NCBI RefSeq assembly: GCF_012272855.1
Contig: NZ_JAAXCQ010000008.1
Span: forward strand, 62,001-126,000
From: Arenibacter sp. 6A1
GTDB lineage: Bacteria; Bacteroidota; Bacteroidia; Flavobacteriales; Flavobacteriaceae
Reading direction: 5' to 3'
Length of the DNA: 64,000 nt
Shown: positions 17,964 to 27,143 of the stretch, in pieces
Layout: every line of letters starts with the position of its first letter
How positions within the stretch are numbered: position 1 is the first letter of the stretch
Made by a program: the position numbers and the translations under genes
The notes under the pieces: model-generated
What the model was told of the DNA's origin: nothing
The model's input: only the letters and a program-made list of their open reading frames with translations
Database searches by the model: none

Positions 17964-18055
17964 CGCGTTAGCTATTGCAGCGGCATCCTTTTTTAGAGGC
18001 CAAGGGCCGTTTAAAAAAGATACAGCGAAAAGAGCGACCCTTTAGGGGAACGCCC
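17964..18055 (+). repeat. Structured intergenic repeat, copy C (92 bp, divergent)
   Basis: Shares CGCGTTAG, GCGGCATCC, GATAcAGC and GAACGCCC in the same order as the copies at 34016 and 45798. The ends pair as GCGTT/AACGC, and the inner hairpin is ATC-C-TTTTTT paired with AAAAAA-GAT around GGCC/GGCC. A third small hairpin is CCC/GGG near the 3' end. It lies between the convergent GMC operon and nrdA. Confidence 0.7.
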
Positions 18056-18118
18056 CACAGAATACAGCAGCTATTATCCTATACAACATGCTGCACATAC
18101 TTATTTATATCAATAAAA

Positions 18119-18146
18119 AAACCTCGAAGAAAAGTCCTCGAGGTTT
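18119..18146 (-). terminator. Terminator of nrdA
   Basis: Stem AAACCTCGA/TCGAGGTTT with a ten-base loop, followed by T residues when read leftward, 29 bases past the nrdA stop. Confidence 0.8.
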
Positions 18147-18174
18147 ATAGTATGTAATCGCTAGAAGTGACGAT

Positions 18175-20628
18175 CTATGATCCGCACATTAGGCAATCGT
18201 CGTCTGCCTGACCTTCTTTGGCCTTGGCAATCAATTCCTTCATTTCGGCCGCCGTCAATGGCTGTACCTCCATATCCGTAGTTTTTGCTGTAGACTGTAC
18301 AGCTTGCACAGGTACTGCTTTGGCTACTGGTGCCGCCGCAACTACCGGTTCGGATTTTTTACTGTTATCTACCGTAAACTTAATAGCATCGGCAGCAGCT
18401 TTGGTCCTTAAATAATACATCCCCGTCTTAAGTCCGCTTTTCCAAGCGTAAAAGTGCATGGAGGTAAGCTTGGAATAATTCGCATTTTCCATAAACAGGT
18501 TAAGAGACTGACTTTGGTCGATGAAATAACCACGCTGTCTAGACATGTCTATAATATCTTTCATGCTCAATTCCCAGACCGTCTTGTACAGTTCCTTAAT
18601 ATCCTGAGGAATACCGTCTATATGCTGGATAGAACCATTGGCGCGCATTAATTCTTGCTTTAAATTCTCGTTCCAAAGTCCTAGTTCTACTAAATCTTCC
18701 AACAGATGCTTGTTGACAACGATAAACTCTCCAGACAACACCCTACGGGTATAAATATTGGAAGTATAGGGTTCAAAACATTCATTGTTTCCTAAGATCT
18801 GGGACGTAGAAGCGGTTGGCATTGGGGCTACCAATAGGGAATTTCTAACGCCATTTTTCACGACTTCTTTACGCAATTTGGCCCAATCCCATCTTCCGGA
18901 TAGGTCCTCATCGTTTATTCCCCAAAGGTTATGCTGAAATTCTCCTTTGGAAATCGGAGAGTTTTCATAAGTTGAATAGGTACCTTCTTCTTTGGCCATT
19001 TCCATGGAAGCCGTAACGGCCGCAAAGTACATGGTTTCAAAGATTTCCTGGTTCAATGCCTTGGCGGCATCGCTTGTAAAAGGCAATCGCAACATGATGA
19101 ACGCGTCTGCCAATCCTTGTACTCCAAGTCCAATAGGTCTATGGCGCAGGTTAGAGTTTTCGGCTTCTTTTACCGGATAGTAGTTTCTATCGATAACACG
19201 GTTTAGGTTACGGGTTACGCGTTTGGTTACCTTATAAAGTTCTTTGTGATCGAACTCTCCGTTCTTCACGAACATTGGCAAGGCAATGGAAGCCAGGTTA
19301 CATACGGCCACCTCATCTGGAGAGGTATATTCCATAATCTCCGTACATAAGTTAGACGAGCGAATGGTCCCTAGGTTCTTTTGGTTGCTCTTGCGGTTTG
19401 CTGCATCCTTGTACAGCATATATGGTGTTCCGGTTTCTATTTGGGATTCTAATATCTTTTCCCAAAGATCGCGGGCCTTTACCGTTTTACGGCCTTTATT
19501 TTCGGCTTCGTATTTTAGGTACAATGCTTCAAACTCTTCTCCATGGATTTCAAAAAGGCTTGGACATTCATTTGGACACATAAGGGTCCAAGTATCATTG
19601 TTCTCTACCCTTTTCATGAACAAGTCCGGAATCCACATCGCATAAAAAAGATCGCGGGCACGCATTTCTTCCTTCCCGTGGTTTTTCTTTAGATCTAAAA
19701 ACTCAAAGATATCGGCATGCCAGGGCTCTACATAAATAGCGAAGCTTCCTTTTCTTTTTCCGCCACCTTGATCTACATATCTGGCGGTATCGTTAAATAC
19801 CTGCAACATGGGTACAATACCGTTAGAGGTACCGTTGGTTCCGGCAATATACGACCCGGTAGCACGGACATTGTGAATAGATAATCCTATTCCTCCGGCC
19901 GACTGGGAAATTTTAGCGGTTTGTTTTAAGGTATCGTAAATACCATCGATACTATCGTCTTTCATCGCTAATAGAAAGCAAGAAGACATTTGTGGTTTTG
20001 GCGTCCCAGAATTGAATAATGTTGGGGTGGCATGGGTAAAATACTTTTTAGACATCAGCTCATAGGTCTCTATAGCCGCGTCTAAATCGTTTAGGTGAAT
20101 CCCAATAGCAACACGCATTAACATATGCTGTGGACGTTCTGCGATCTTACCGCTTAATTTTAACAAATAAGAACGCTCCAAGGTTTTAAATCCGAAATAA
20201 TCGTAGCCAAAATCTCGGTTATAAATGATGGTAGAATCTAATTTCTCGGAATTCTCCATGATTACCTGGTACACCTCATCGGATAACAAGGGTGCTTTTT
20301 TCCCTGTTCTTGGGTTTACATATTCGTAAAGATCCTTCATTGTATCAGAGAAGGATTTTTTAGTGTTCTTATGCAAGTTGGACACTGAAATACGGGCGGC
20401 CAATTTTGCATAATCAGGATGGGAAGTGGTCATGGTTGCCGCAATCTCGGCTGTCAAATTATCCAGTTCCGAAGTGGTAACCCCATCATATAGACCTTCT
20501 ATTACCCTCATAGCAACCTTTAAAGGGTCTACCAGGTCATTAAGGCCATAACATAATTTTCTTACTCTAGCCGTGATCTTATCGAACATCATCAGCTCTT
20601 TTCTACCATCTCTTTTTACTACGTACAT
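18175..20628 (-). CDS. nrdA: Ribonucleoside-diphosphate reductase large subunit NrdA (class I)
   Basis: Catalytic subunit that makes deoxyribonucleotides with NrdB. The 817-residue product has an N-terminal ATP-cone ([15 protein letters not shown], about residues 3-90) for allosteric control of activity. The barrel has [20 protein letters not shown], the active-site NLCTEIMEY and [11 protein letters not shown], and the radical-transfer region near [19 protein letters not shown]. The C-terminal CLMCGS carries the redox cysteine pair. A Pro/Ala-rich linker (about residues 755-785) precedes that tail. Lies 138 bases after nrdB with a hairpin between. Confidence 0.97.
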   Translation of the reverse strand: MYVVKRDGRKELMMFDKITARVRKLCYGLNDLVDPLKVAMRVIEGLYDGVTTSELDNLTAEIAATMTTSHPDYAKLAARISVSNLHKNTKKSFSDTMKDLYEYVNPRTGKKAPLLSDEVYQVIMENSEKLDSTIIYNRDFGYDYFGFKTLERSYLLKLSGKIAERPQHMLMRVAIGIHLNDLDAAIETYELMSKKYFTHATPTLFNSGTPKPQMSSCFLLAMKDDSIDGIYDTLKQTAKISQSAGGIGLSIHNVRATGSYIAGTNGTSNGIVPMLQVFNDTARYVDQGGGKRKGSFAIYVEPWHADIFEFLDLKKNHGKEEMRARDLFYAMWIPDLFMKRVENNDTWTLMCPNECPSLFEIHGEEFEALYLKYEAENKGRKTVKARDLWEKILESQIETGTPYMLYKDAANRKSNQKNLGTIRSSNLCTEIMEYTSPDEVAVCNLASIALPMFVKNGEFDHKELYKVTKRVTRNLNRVIDRNYYPVKEAENSNLRHRPIGLGVQGLADAFIMLRLPFTSDAAKALNQEIFETMYFAAVTASMEMAKEEGTYSTYENSPISKGEFQHNLWGINDEDLSGRWDWAKLRKEVVKNGVRNSLLVAPMPTASTSQILGNNECFEPYTSNIYTRRVLSGEFIVVNKHLLEDLVELGLWNENLKQELMRANGSIQHIDGIPQDIKELYKTVWELSMKDIIDMSRQRGYFIDQSQSLNLFMENANYSKLTSMHFYAWKSGLKTGMYYLRTKAAADAIKFTVDNSKKSEPVVAAAPVAKAVPVQAVQSTAKTTDMEVQPLTAAEMKELIAKAKEGQADDDCLMCGS

Positions 20629-20712
20629 TTGCTACAATTTTTTAAATGATACCATGCTTTGGGCTACACTACACTATGTTAATTTTCTTAACATTTAATG
20701 TTATCGGCATAA

Positions 20713-20740
20713 AAATCCCCTTATAACCCAAAGGGGATTT
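20713..20740 (-). terminator. Hairpin between nrdB and nrdA
   Basis: Stem AAATCCCCTT/AAGGGGATTT with an eight-base loop and T residues after it when read leftward. It sits just past the nrdB stop, so it may partly end transcripts and set the NrdB:NrdA ratio, or nrdA may have its own promoter. Confidence 0.65.
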
Positions 20741-20766
20741 AGCACTTTGATCGTTGATGTTAAATA

Positions 20767-21753
20767 CTAAAAATCGGCGTCGAAGCTAATTTTTTGAGCA
20801 TCCTCATCGTTGTCTTTTTTCACAACTCCAGCTTTCTGGTATTCGGCCACTCTTTTCTCAAAGAAATTGGTTTTTCCTTGAAGGGAAATCATATCCATAA
20901 AGTCGAACGGATTGGTAGAGTTGTATACCTTCTCACATCCTAGCTCTACCAATAAACGATCGGTTACGAACTCTAAATACTGAGTCATCAGTTTTGAGTT
21001 CATCCCGATAAGGCTTGCTGGAAGCGATTCTGTAATAAACTCTCTTTCTATATTAAGGGCATCGACCAAAATATCGGTAATACGTGCTTTAGGCACTTTA
21101 TTGATCAGGTGATGATTGTGAAGGTGTACTGCAAAATCGCAATGCATTCCCTCGTCCCTGGAGATTAATTCGTTAGAGAACGTCAGTCCTGGCATTAGGC
21201 CTCTTTTCTTAAGCCAAAATATAGAACAGAAAGCACCAGAGAAGAATATACCTTCTACTGCTGCAAAGGCTATTAAGCGTTCTGCAAAACTTGGAGACTC
21301 TATCCATTTCAATGCCCAGTCGGCCTTTTTCTTGATGGCCGGGAAATTTTCGATGGCGTTAAACAACAGGTCTTTTTCCTTCTCGTCCTTTACATAAGTA
21401 TCTATAAGCAAAGAATAGGTTTCGGAATGAATATTTTCCATCATGATCTGGAAACCGTAGAAAAACTTAGCTTCGGCATACTGCACTTCGCTCACAAAAT
21501 TCTCGGCCAAGTTTTCATTGACAATACCGTCAGAAGCGGCGAAGAAAGCTAATATGTGCTTTATAAAATATCGTTCATCGCTATTTAATTTATTGTTCCA
21601 ATCGTGTAGGTCGGTATGAAGATCTATTTCTTCAGCGGTCCAAAAACTGGCTTCACACTTTTTGTACCATTCCCACAAATCGTGATGTTTAATTGGAAAA
21701 ATCACAAATCTGTTGACATTTTCTTCCAAAATAGGCTCGATAGCTACTGACAT
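20767..21753 (-). CDS. nrdB: Ribonucleoside-diphosphate reductase small subunit NrdB
   Basis: The 328-residue dinuclear metal/tyrosyl-radical subunit of class I ribonucleotide reductase. Metal-ligand regions are seen in [20 protein letters not shown] and [15 protein letters not shown], and the tail ([13 protein letters not shown]) is the kind that docks on NrdA. The start MSVAIEPIL is normal. Located upstream of nrdA, as is common in Bacteroidota. Confidence 0.97.
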   Translation of the reverse strand: MSVAIEPILEENVNRFVIFPIKHHDLWEWYKKCEASFWTAEEIDLHTDLHDWNNKLNSDERYFIKHILAFFAASDGIVNENLAENFVSEVQYAEAKFFYGFQIMMENIHSETYSLLIDTYVKDEKEKDLLFNAIENFPAIKKKADWALKWIESPSFAERLIAFAAVEGIFFSGAFCSIFWLKKRGLMPGLTFSNELISRDEGMHCDFAVHLHNHHLINKVPKARITDILVDALNIEREFITESLPASLIGMNSKLMTQYLEFVTDRLLVELGCEKVYNSTNPFDFMDMISLQGKTNFFEKRVAEYQKAGVVKKDNDEDAQKISFDADF

Positions 21754-21986
21754 ATATCTTTTTTGATTTAAAATATTCTTAAAACCAGGGTGTTATCCTA
21801 CCCTCACTAGGAACGCACAAAGATTGTAAAATACCCGCAATAACTAAAGCTTATTTTGCAATAAGGCCAATAAGTTTTTAACACAAAATGTTTACATCTA
21901 AGTCTCCCTTGATGTTTGTTAGGCTCAACGGCTATTAGCTTTTTTTAAAAAAATAGTTTTAACAGCATTTTAGATTTTGGGCAAAA

Positions 21987-22033
21987 AAAATAAACCAAGA
22001 AGTATAGTAGAACTATACTTCTTGGTTTATTTT
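21987..22033 (-). terminator. Strong hairpin terminator of an orphan leftward transcript
   Basis: A perfect 22-bp stem (arms 21987-22008 and 22012-22033) with a three-base loop. Read leftward it is followed by a run of eight T; read rightward it is followed by AGGACG and not by T. No annotated leftward gene ends nearby, so it implies an unrecognised leftward transcript from the right, possibly that of the 55-residue frame at 22406-22573. Confidence 0.7.
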
Positions 22034-22405
22034 AGGACGCCCCGTACCGGCCGTCGATTTGATCAAAATAGTTTAAAAAATACTGCCAAAGAGTACCCTT
22101 TCCTTTGAGGTGCTGAAATTTTCAATTCCCAGAATCGGATTTACAATTATTAGGTAGTTCCCCCGAAACCTAACATATTGAATAATCCGACACCAACGAG
22201 TTGGTTGAATTTTCAAATATCAAATTTTCATCTAGTGGTTAGTTGCATAGCAACGTTTTGTTCTTTCCAACACATCTTAAGTATCATACTTACTTTGGCA
22301 GTTTAATTTTTATATCACTATTAAGCTTCTAATTTCTTTCTTCGTTTACAATAAGCCCACGGCTCTTTTTATTACCTAAACCTTATTTTTTGAATGGTGT
22401 TGGTT
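22034..22405. other. Gene-free stretch, possible 3' UTR or small RNA
   Basis: No long frame on either strand. It lies between the small membrane-peptide frame and the strong leftward terminator at 21987, so it may be transcribed as a 3' UTR or small RNA. Confidence 0.35.
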
Positions 22406-22573
22406 TTAATTCGCCCCAGTCTTATGGATCGGGTATAATGAATCATTGACCACTACATTGGTTTTATAATCTACCAACTCCCCTTCCCTTGTTGGGGTGT
22501 TTTTCCTTTCTATCCACACCGATGCCATTAATACTATCAAAAAAACAATAAAATAAACAAAGCATTTTCTCAT
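22406..22573 (-). CDS. Hypothetical 55-residue membrane peptide
   Basis: ATG-started frame of 55 codons with no ORF assigned opposite it. It opens MRKCFVYFIVFLIVLMASVW, a positively charged start followed by one strongly hydrophobic segment, then a polar tail ending HKTGAN. This could be a single-pass membrane peptide or an uncleaved signal peptide. It lies upstream of, and divergent from, the LytTR regulator. No family is recognised, and a frame of this length could occur by chance. Confidence 0.4.
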   Translation of the reverse strand: MRKCFVYFIVFLIVLMASVWIERKNTPTREGELVDYKTNVVVNDSLYPIHKTGAN

Positions 22574-22852
22574 AATCTTACATTTTAAAGCATTGTTGAT
22601 CTAGTTAGTTCTGTAAGAAAAATTCGGGGCGAGATTAAAAGTATAGCATTCGTTTAAGCTGCTGAATAACAATTGTATAATCGGTAATAATTATTGTATA
22701 ATTGGTTTTTCCTTATAAAACGGCGCCTAAATAGCTGTAAATCCGTGTATTTATGATCAATAATTACCTTTTAACCTCCTTTTTATCCCATTGGTCATAT
22801 TTACAAGCCACTCCTACACAATGTTTCTATTTTTATTTATATTTCTTATACT

Positions 22853-23587
22853 ATGTTAGAAGCAGTGTTAGTAGACGACGAGATAAAGGCCCTGCAAAGT
22901 CTTTCTTGGGAATTGACCAATTTTAATAAGGAAATAAAAGTAGTAGCTACCTTTACAGACCCTTTTCAGGCGCTTTTATATTTAGAGAAACACAGCCCCG
23001 ACTGTTTGTTTCTAGACATAGAAATGCCTACTATGGACGGATTTCAGTTCATCCAAAAACTACATCATAAAGACTTCCCGGTCATCATCACGACGGCCTA
23101 CAACCAATACGCTATAAAGGCACTAAAGAACGAAGCTTTAGATTACCTTTTAAAACCAATAGACACGGACGATTTAAAGGAAACGATCATTAAAATCAAG
23201 AAGTTTAACCAACGAGCCTACAACAGCAATAAGTTGGAAAAAATGTTATTGAAAATTAATGCCGAAACCAACCATAAGAAAATCACCATCAATACCGACG
23301 GAAAATTGTTGTTTTTACAAAGTGATGAAATCCTTTTTGCCGAATCTGACGGCAATTACAGCACCTTATTTTTAACCGACGGCCAAAAAATTGTGCTTAC
23401 CAAAAAACTAAAAGAAGTCAATGAAATTCTTCCTAAAAGCATTTTTTTCAGGGTTCACAATTCTTTTATCATCAACCTTCATAAAATAAAGGAGTTTTTT
23501 AAAACAGACGGTTATTTGGTATTGGAGTCCAATCATAAAATTCCGGTTTCCAGACAAAAGAAATCCGATTTTCTAGATTTAATTTAA
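22853..23587 (+). CDS. LytTR-type response regulator
   Basis: A 244-residue two-component regulator. The receiver domain (about residues 1-120) has acidic residues Asp8-Asp9, the phospho-acceptor Asp55 in FLDIEMPTMDG and the conserved lysine in YLLKPID. The C-terminal LytTR DNA-binding domain (about 140-244) has ILFAESDGNYSTLFL and FFRVHNSFIINLHKI. Its partner kinase gene starts 8 bases downstream. Confidence 0.95.
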   Translation: MLEAVLVDDEIKALQSLSWELTNFNKEIKVVATFTDPFQALLYLEKHSPDCLFLDIEMPTMDGFQFIQKLHHKDFPVIITTAYNQYAIKALKNEALDYLLKPIDTDDLKETIIKIKKFNQRAYNSNKLEKMLLKINAETNHKKITINTDGKLLFLQSDEILFAESDGNYSTLFLTDGQKIVLTKKLKEVNEILPKSIFFRVHNSFIINLHKIKEFFKTDGYLVLESNHKIPVSRQKKSDFLDLI

Positions 23588-23594
23588 ATTATCC

Positions 23595-25580
23595 ATGATA
23601 AATCGCCCCCCCTCTTTAAGGTTACAGAAATTGTACATGCGGAATTATCGGGCGAGTTTTCTAAACTGCTGTTTTCTATTATGGTTTGTGTTACTCCCCT
23701 GCTCCCTCCTAAACGCCCAAGAAATTCCCGATTCATTTAAAAAACTTACGTCCACCCTGGTTATAGAGGCACCCCAATCCTATGAAGAAATAGATGCCGT
23801 TTTAAAACCAAAAAGAAACGACACCACTTATATGCAGTATGTGAACCGTATTGCCGCTCAAGAAAAATACTATGTAGGGCAGTCTTATGCCCTTAACCAA
23901 ATAGGCCGAAAATACCGCAATATTTCTAGGTTCAACAGGGCGCTCGAATACCATGAAAAAGCATTAAAAGCTGCCACGGACGCCAAAAATGTAGAGTTTA
24001 AAATATTTAGTTTAAATATGTTGGGGGTGGTTTATCGCAGAATAGACGCCATTAAAACCGCGCTCGAATATCATCAGGAAGCCCTAAACTTAGCCGAGGC
24101 CATACCAAACCCTTCCAAAAGCATCAAAAGAAGTAGAAATGTATCTTTAAATGGGATTGGCAACCTATACCAAACGCTAGGACAATACGACATTGCCATT
24201 GCACAATATAAAAAATCGATGGAATTAGAATTCCAACTCCACAATCCCCTGGGACTGGCGATCAATCACCAAAACATAGGCGAATGCCTCGAAAATAAAG
24301 GGCTGTTTACAGAAGCATTGGAACATTATAACTCTTCCCTTAGTTACAACGAAGAAATAGAAAATATTAAAGGTAAGGTTATATGCAACAATAGCATAGC
24401 AAGGATCTATATTAAACAACAGAAACTAAGTCAGGCACTAGAGCTCCTAACACCCAATTTAAAAACAGCTGAAGCATTGGGCGACAAGCATATTATCACT
24501 GCTATTCACATAAATATGGGATCGGCCCTTATGAAATTAAACCAACTTAAAAAGGCAGAAACCCACCTTTTCGCAGGCTTGAAACTTGCCAACGATTTCC
24601 ATTTCCCTTTTTTTGCCTCCGAAGCCAATAATTTTCTTTCAGAATTATACAAGAACAAGGGTAATTACAAAAAGGCCTTGGAGTTTTTTGTAAAAGCAGA
24701 CAGTCTGCACAAGGAAATAAACAATGAGGTAAACCAGCGCTATACAAACGATCTGATCATAAAGTATGAGACTGAAAAAAAGGAAAATGAAATAACCTCT
24801 TTGGCCAAAGAAAACGAAATAATAAACCTTAGGCTCCGCCGGAACAAAAATACCCTGATCATTAGTATTATTGTTTTGGCTTTATTAATGTTTATCCTGT
24901 ATATCCTATACCGTCAGAAACAACTAAAAAACGAAAAACAAATTTTAACCTTGGAGCGAAGTATGCTTCGCAGCCAAATGAACCCACACTTCTTATTCAA
25001 CACCCTAAATTCGATTAAATTATACATCATCAACAACGAAAAAAAGAATGCGGTGCACTACCTCAACAAATTCTCTAAATTAATCCGGAAAATTTTGGAA
25101 TCATCTTCCCTAAAAGAAATTTCTTTGGCCGATGAACTAGACACCATCGCCCTTTATATGAATATAGAGAACATTCGATTTTCCAATGAAATAAATTTCA
25201 AGGTCCATTTAGACCCCAGCTTAGATCCTCATACCATTAAGATTCCCTCTTTGATCCTTCAGCCATTTTTAGAAAACGCCCTATGGCATGGACTCTCTTC
25301 CAAGGAAGGCGAAAAGCACATAGCGCTATCGGTAACCCAGGAGAACAAAGATTTTATTAAGATTAGTATAAAAGACAATGGTGTGGGCCGTGAAGCTTCG
25401 GAAAAAATCAAAAAAAACAAGTCCCTGAAGCGAAAATCGATTGGCATCGCCATTACCAAGCAACGACTTGCCAATTTTTCCAAGGATTACCAAAACTCCT
25501 TTCAGGTAGAAATTTTAGATCTCTACCGTACAGACAAGGCTTGGAGCACCGAGGTTGTCCTACACATCCCTACCCATTAG
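23595..25580 (+). CDS. TPR sensor histidine kinase of the LytS/YehU type
   Basis: A 661-residue kinase. A signal peptide (SLLNAQ cleavage site near residue 42) is followed by about seven tetratricopeptide repeats (roughly residues 95-385), a membrane helix (about 418-438), a short coiled coil and the His_kinase/HATPase module. The phospho-accepting His465 lies in MNPHFLFNTLNSIK; the ATP-binding region has ILQPFLENALWHGLSS and DNGVGR. The sensor part is outside the cytoplasm. Pairs with the LytTR regulator upstream; the signal is unknown. Its 3' end overlaps the convergent DUF3109 gene by 11 bases. Confidence 0.93.
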   Translation: MINRPPSLRLQKLYMRNYRASFLNCCFLLWFVLLPCSLLNAQEIPDSFKKLTSTLVIEAPQSYEEIDAVLKPKRNDTTYMQYVNRIAAQEKYYVGQSYALNQIGRKYRNISRFNRALEYHEKALKAATDAKNVEFKIFSLNMLGVVYRRIDAIKTALEYHQEALNLAEAIPNPSKSIKRSRNVSLNGIGNLYQTLGQYDIAIAQYKKSMELEFQLHNPLGLAINHQNIGECLENKGLFTEALEHYNSSLSYNEEIENIKGKVICNNSIARIYIKQQKLSQALELLTPNLKTAEALGDKHIITAIHINMGSALMKLNQLKKAETHLFAGLKLANDFHFPFFASEANNFLSELYKNKGNYKKALEFFVKADSLHKEINNEVNQRYTNDLIIKYETEKKENEITSLAKENEIINLRLRRNKNTLIISIIVLALLMFILYILYRQKQLKNEKQILTLERSMLRSQMNPHFLFNTLNSIKLYIINNEKKNAVHYLNKFSKLIRKILESSSLKEISLADELDTIALYMNIENIRFSNEINFKVHLDPSLDPHTIKIPSLILQPFLENALWHGLSSKEGEKHIALSVTQENKDFIKISIKDNGVGREASEKIKKNKSLKRKSIGIAITKQRLANFSKDYQNSFQVEILDLYRTDKAWSTEVVLHIPTH

Positions 25581-26142
25581 AATGCTCTTCGGCAATTTTT
25601 TCTAAATCGGCATACCATTGTTTACCGAACTTTCTAATTAAAGCTTCTTTGACAAACTTATAAACAGGTACTTTAAGCTCGCTACCCAAGGAACATGCAG
25701 TGTCGCAGATTTCCCACTTATGGTAATTGACAGCGGTAAGCTCTGTATATTCTCGTACACGAACAGGGTACATATGGCAGGAAACCGGTTTTTTCCATTT
25801 CGTTGCCCCTTGATTGTAGGCTTCTTCCAACCCACATTTTGCGGTACCATTATCCGAAAAAGTTACGTAAGCACATTCGCTTCCGTTCACCAAAGGAGTT
25901 TCCCACTCCCCATCTTCGCCTCGGATAAAGGCGCCTTGTTTTTCTATTTCAGCAATCCCTTCTGGGCGTAAGAATGGTTTTACCTTACTATAGATATCCA
26001 CTAATATCTCGGTTTCCTTGTCTTCCAAGGGTGCCCCAGCATCGCCATCGACACAACACGCCCCCTTACAAGCATTTAAATTACACACAAAATCATTTTC
26101 TATGATTTCTTCGGATACTATTGTTTTCCCTAACTGGAACAT
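25570..26142 (-). CDS. DUF3109 family protein
   Basis: A 190-residue soluble protein of a family common in Bacteroidota. It has a cysteine-rich N-terminal motif (CNLNACKGACCVDGDAGAP) and further cysteines at CAYVTF, KCGLEEA, SCHMYPVRV and CDTACSLG, which suggests a bound metal or Fe-S cluster. Function is not known. Convergent with the kinase gene, overlapping by 11 bases. A -7 element lies 18 bases upstream. Confidence 0.9.
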   Translation of the reverse strand: MFQLGKTIVSEEIIENDFVCNLNACKGACCVDGDAGAPLEDKETEILVDIYSKVKPFLRPEGIAEIEKQGAFIRGEDGEWETPLVNGSECAYVTFSDNGTAKCGLEEAYNQGATKWKKPVSCHMYPVRVREYTELTAVNYHKWEICDTACSLGSELKVPVYKFVKEALIRKFGKQWYADLEKIAEEHSNG

Positions 26143-26159
26143 AATACTGATTTAAGCTG

Positions 26160-26167
26160 CAAAGATA
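26160..26167 (-). promoter_or_regulatory. Candidate -7 element of the DUF3109 gene
   Basis: Reads TATCTTTG on the minus strand, a full TAnnTTTG match, 18 bases before the start codon. Confidence 0.5.
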
Positions 26168-26223
26168 ATTCTTTCATTGGATTAATTTTTCTTTTAATTA
26201 ATTCAAAAGCTCCCAATAAACCG

Positions 26224-26231
26224 TAAATTTG
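26224..26231 (+). promoter_or_regulatory. Candidate -7 element of the MarC-family gene
   Basis: TAAATTTG matches TAnnTTTG and lies 56 bases before the ATG at 26288. Confidence 0.4.
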
Positions 26232-26287
26232 CCGAAGCTTAGTCCAATAAGCTTTGGCTGAGTTAATCACTATCTTTTTATAAATCA

Positions 26288-26866
26288 ATGGATTTACATT
26301 TTAATTTAAGGGAAATTGTCACGGCAAGCATGGTACTTTTTGCTGTCATCGATATTGTTGGAAGTATCCCTATTATTATCAACCTAAGAAACAAAGTAGG
26401 CCATATCGAATCTGGAAAAGCTTCTGTGGTTTCTGCTTGTATCATGGTTGCCTTTTTGTTTGTTGGTGAGGAGATATTAAAACTTATCGGAATAGATGTT
26501 AACTCCTTTGCCGTTGCCGGGGCATTTATTATTTTCTTTTTGGCGATCGAAATGGTTTTAGGAGTAACCCTTTACAAAGACGATGAGGCCGAAACCGCTT
26601 CTATTGTCCCTATCGCATTCCCCCTGATTGCTGGTGCCGGTACTGTAACCACCCTGCTTTCGTTACGGGCGGAGTACTACGTAGAGAATATTATTGTAGC
26701 CATTATAATAAATGTTATTTTTGTATACTTTGTATTAAAGTCTTCTAGCAAAATAGAAAGGCTATTGGGAAAAAACGGACTTAACGTAATTCGTAAAATA
26801 TTTGGGGTTATCTTATTGGCTATTGCCGTAAAATTATTCACCGCCAACATCAATCAATTATTTTAA
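26288..26866 (+). CDS. MarC family integral membrane protein
   Basis: A 192-residue protein with six predicted membrane helices and the family features FAVIDIVGSIPIII near the start and PIAFPLIAGAGTVTTLL in the middle. MarC proteins were once thought to give multiple antibiotic resistance, but that link was not upheld and their transport role is unknown. It is followed after 60 bases by a small membrane protein gene on the same strand. Confidence 0.92.
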   Translation: MDLHFNLREIVTASMVLFAVIDIVGSIPIIINLRNKVGHIESGKASVVSACIMVAFLFVGEEILKLIGIDVNSFAVAGAFIIFFLAIEMVLGVTLYKDDEAETASIVPIAFPLIAGAGTVTTLLSLRAEYYVENIIVAIIINVIFVYFVLKSSSKIERLLGKNGLNVIRKIFGVILLAIAVKLFTANINQLF

Positions 26867-26926
26867 CCGTATTTTTCTTCTACAAGAATTAAACAGATAA
26901 ATACTTAGGCTTAAAAAAGAATTCAA

Positions 26927-27130
26927 ATGAACAAAGCAGTCACCATTGTCCTAATTGTAATAGCGATCGCTATCATAGCTTATAATGTAACCTTAGTAGA
27001 TTTCGGTAATCCTTTTCAAGGAGACAGCACTATAGCCCTAATAGGTATAGCGGCTTCTTTTTGTGCCATTCTGCTCTTATTAATTTATACGACCGCTAAG
27101 AAGATTCAAAAAAAGGTAGAGGAGGAGTAA
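26927..27130 (+). CDS. Small two-helix membrane protein
   Basis: A 67-residue protein with two hydrophobic segments (about residues 5-23 and 36-54) and a lysine/glutamate-rich cytoplasmic tail (KKIQKKVEEE). No family is recognised. It ends 13 bases before the convergent S41 peptidase gene ends. The helix-polar-helix pattern and ATG start favour a real gene, probably cotranscribed with the MarC gene. Confidence 0.75.
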   Translation: MNKAVTIVLIVIAIAIIAYNVTLVDFGNPFQGDSTIALIGIAASFCAILLLLIYTTAKKIQKKVEEE

Positions 27131-27143
27131 TCCTTGTCTACCA

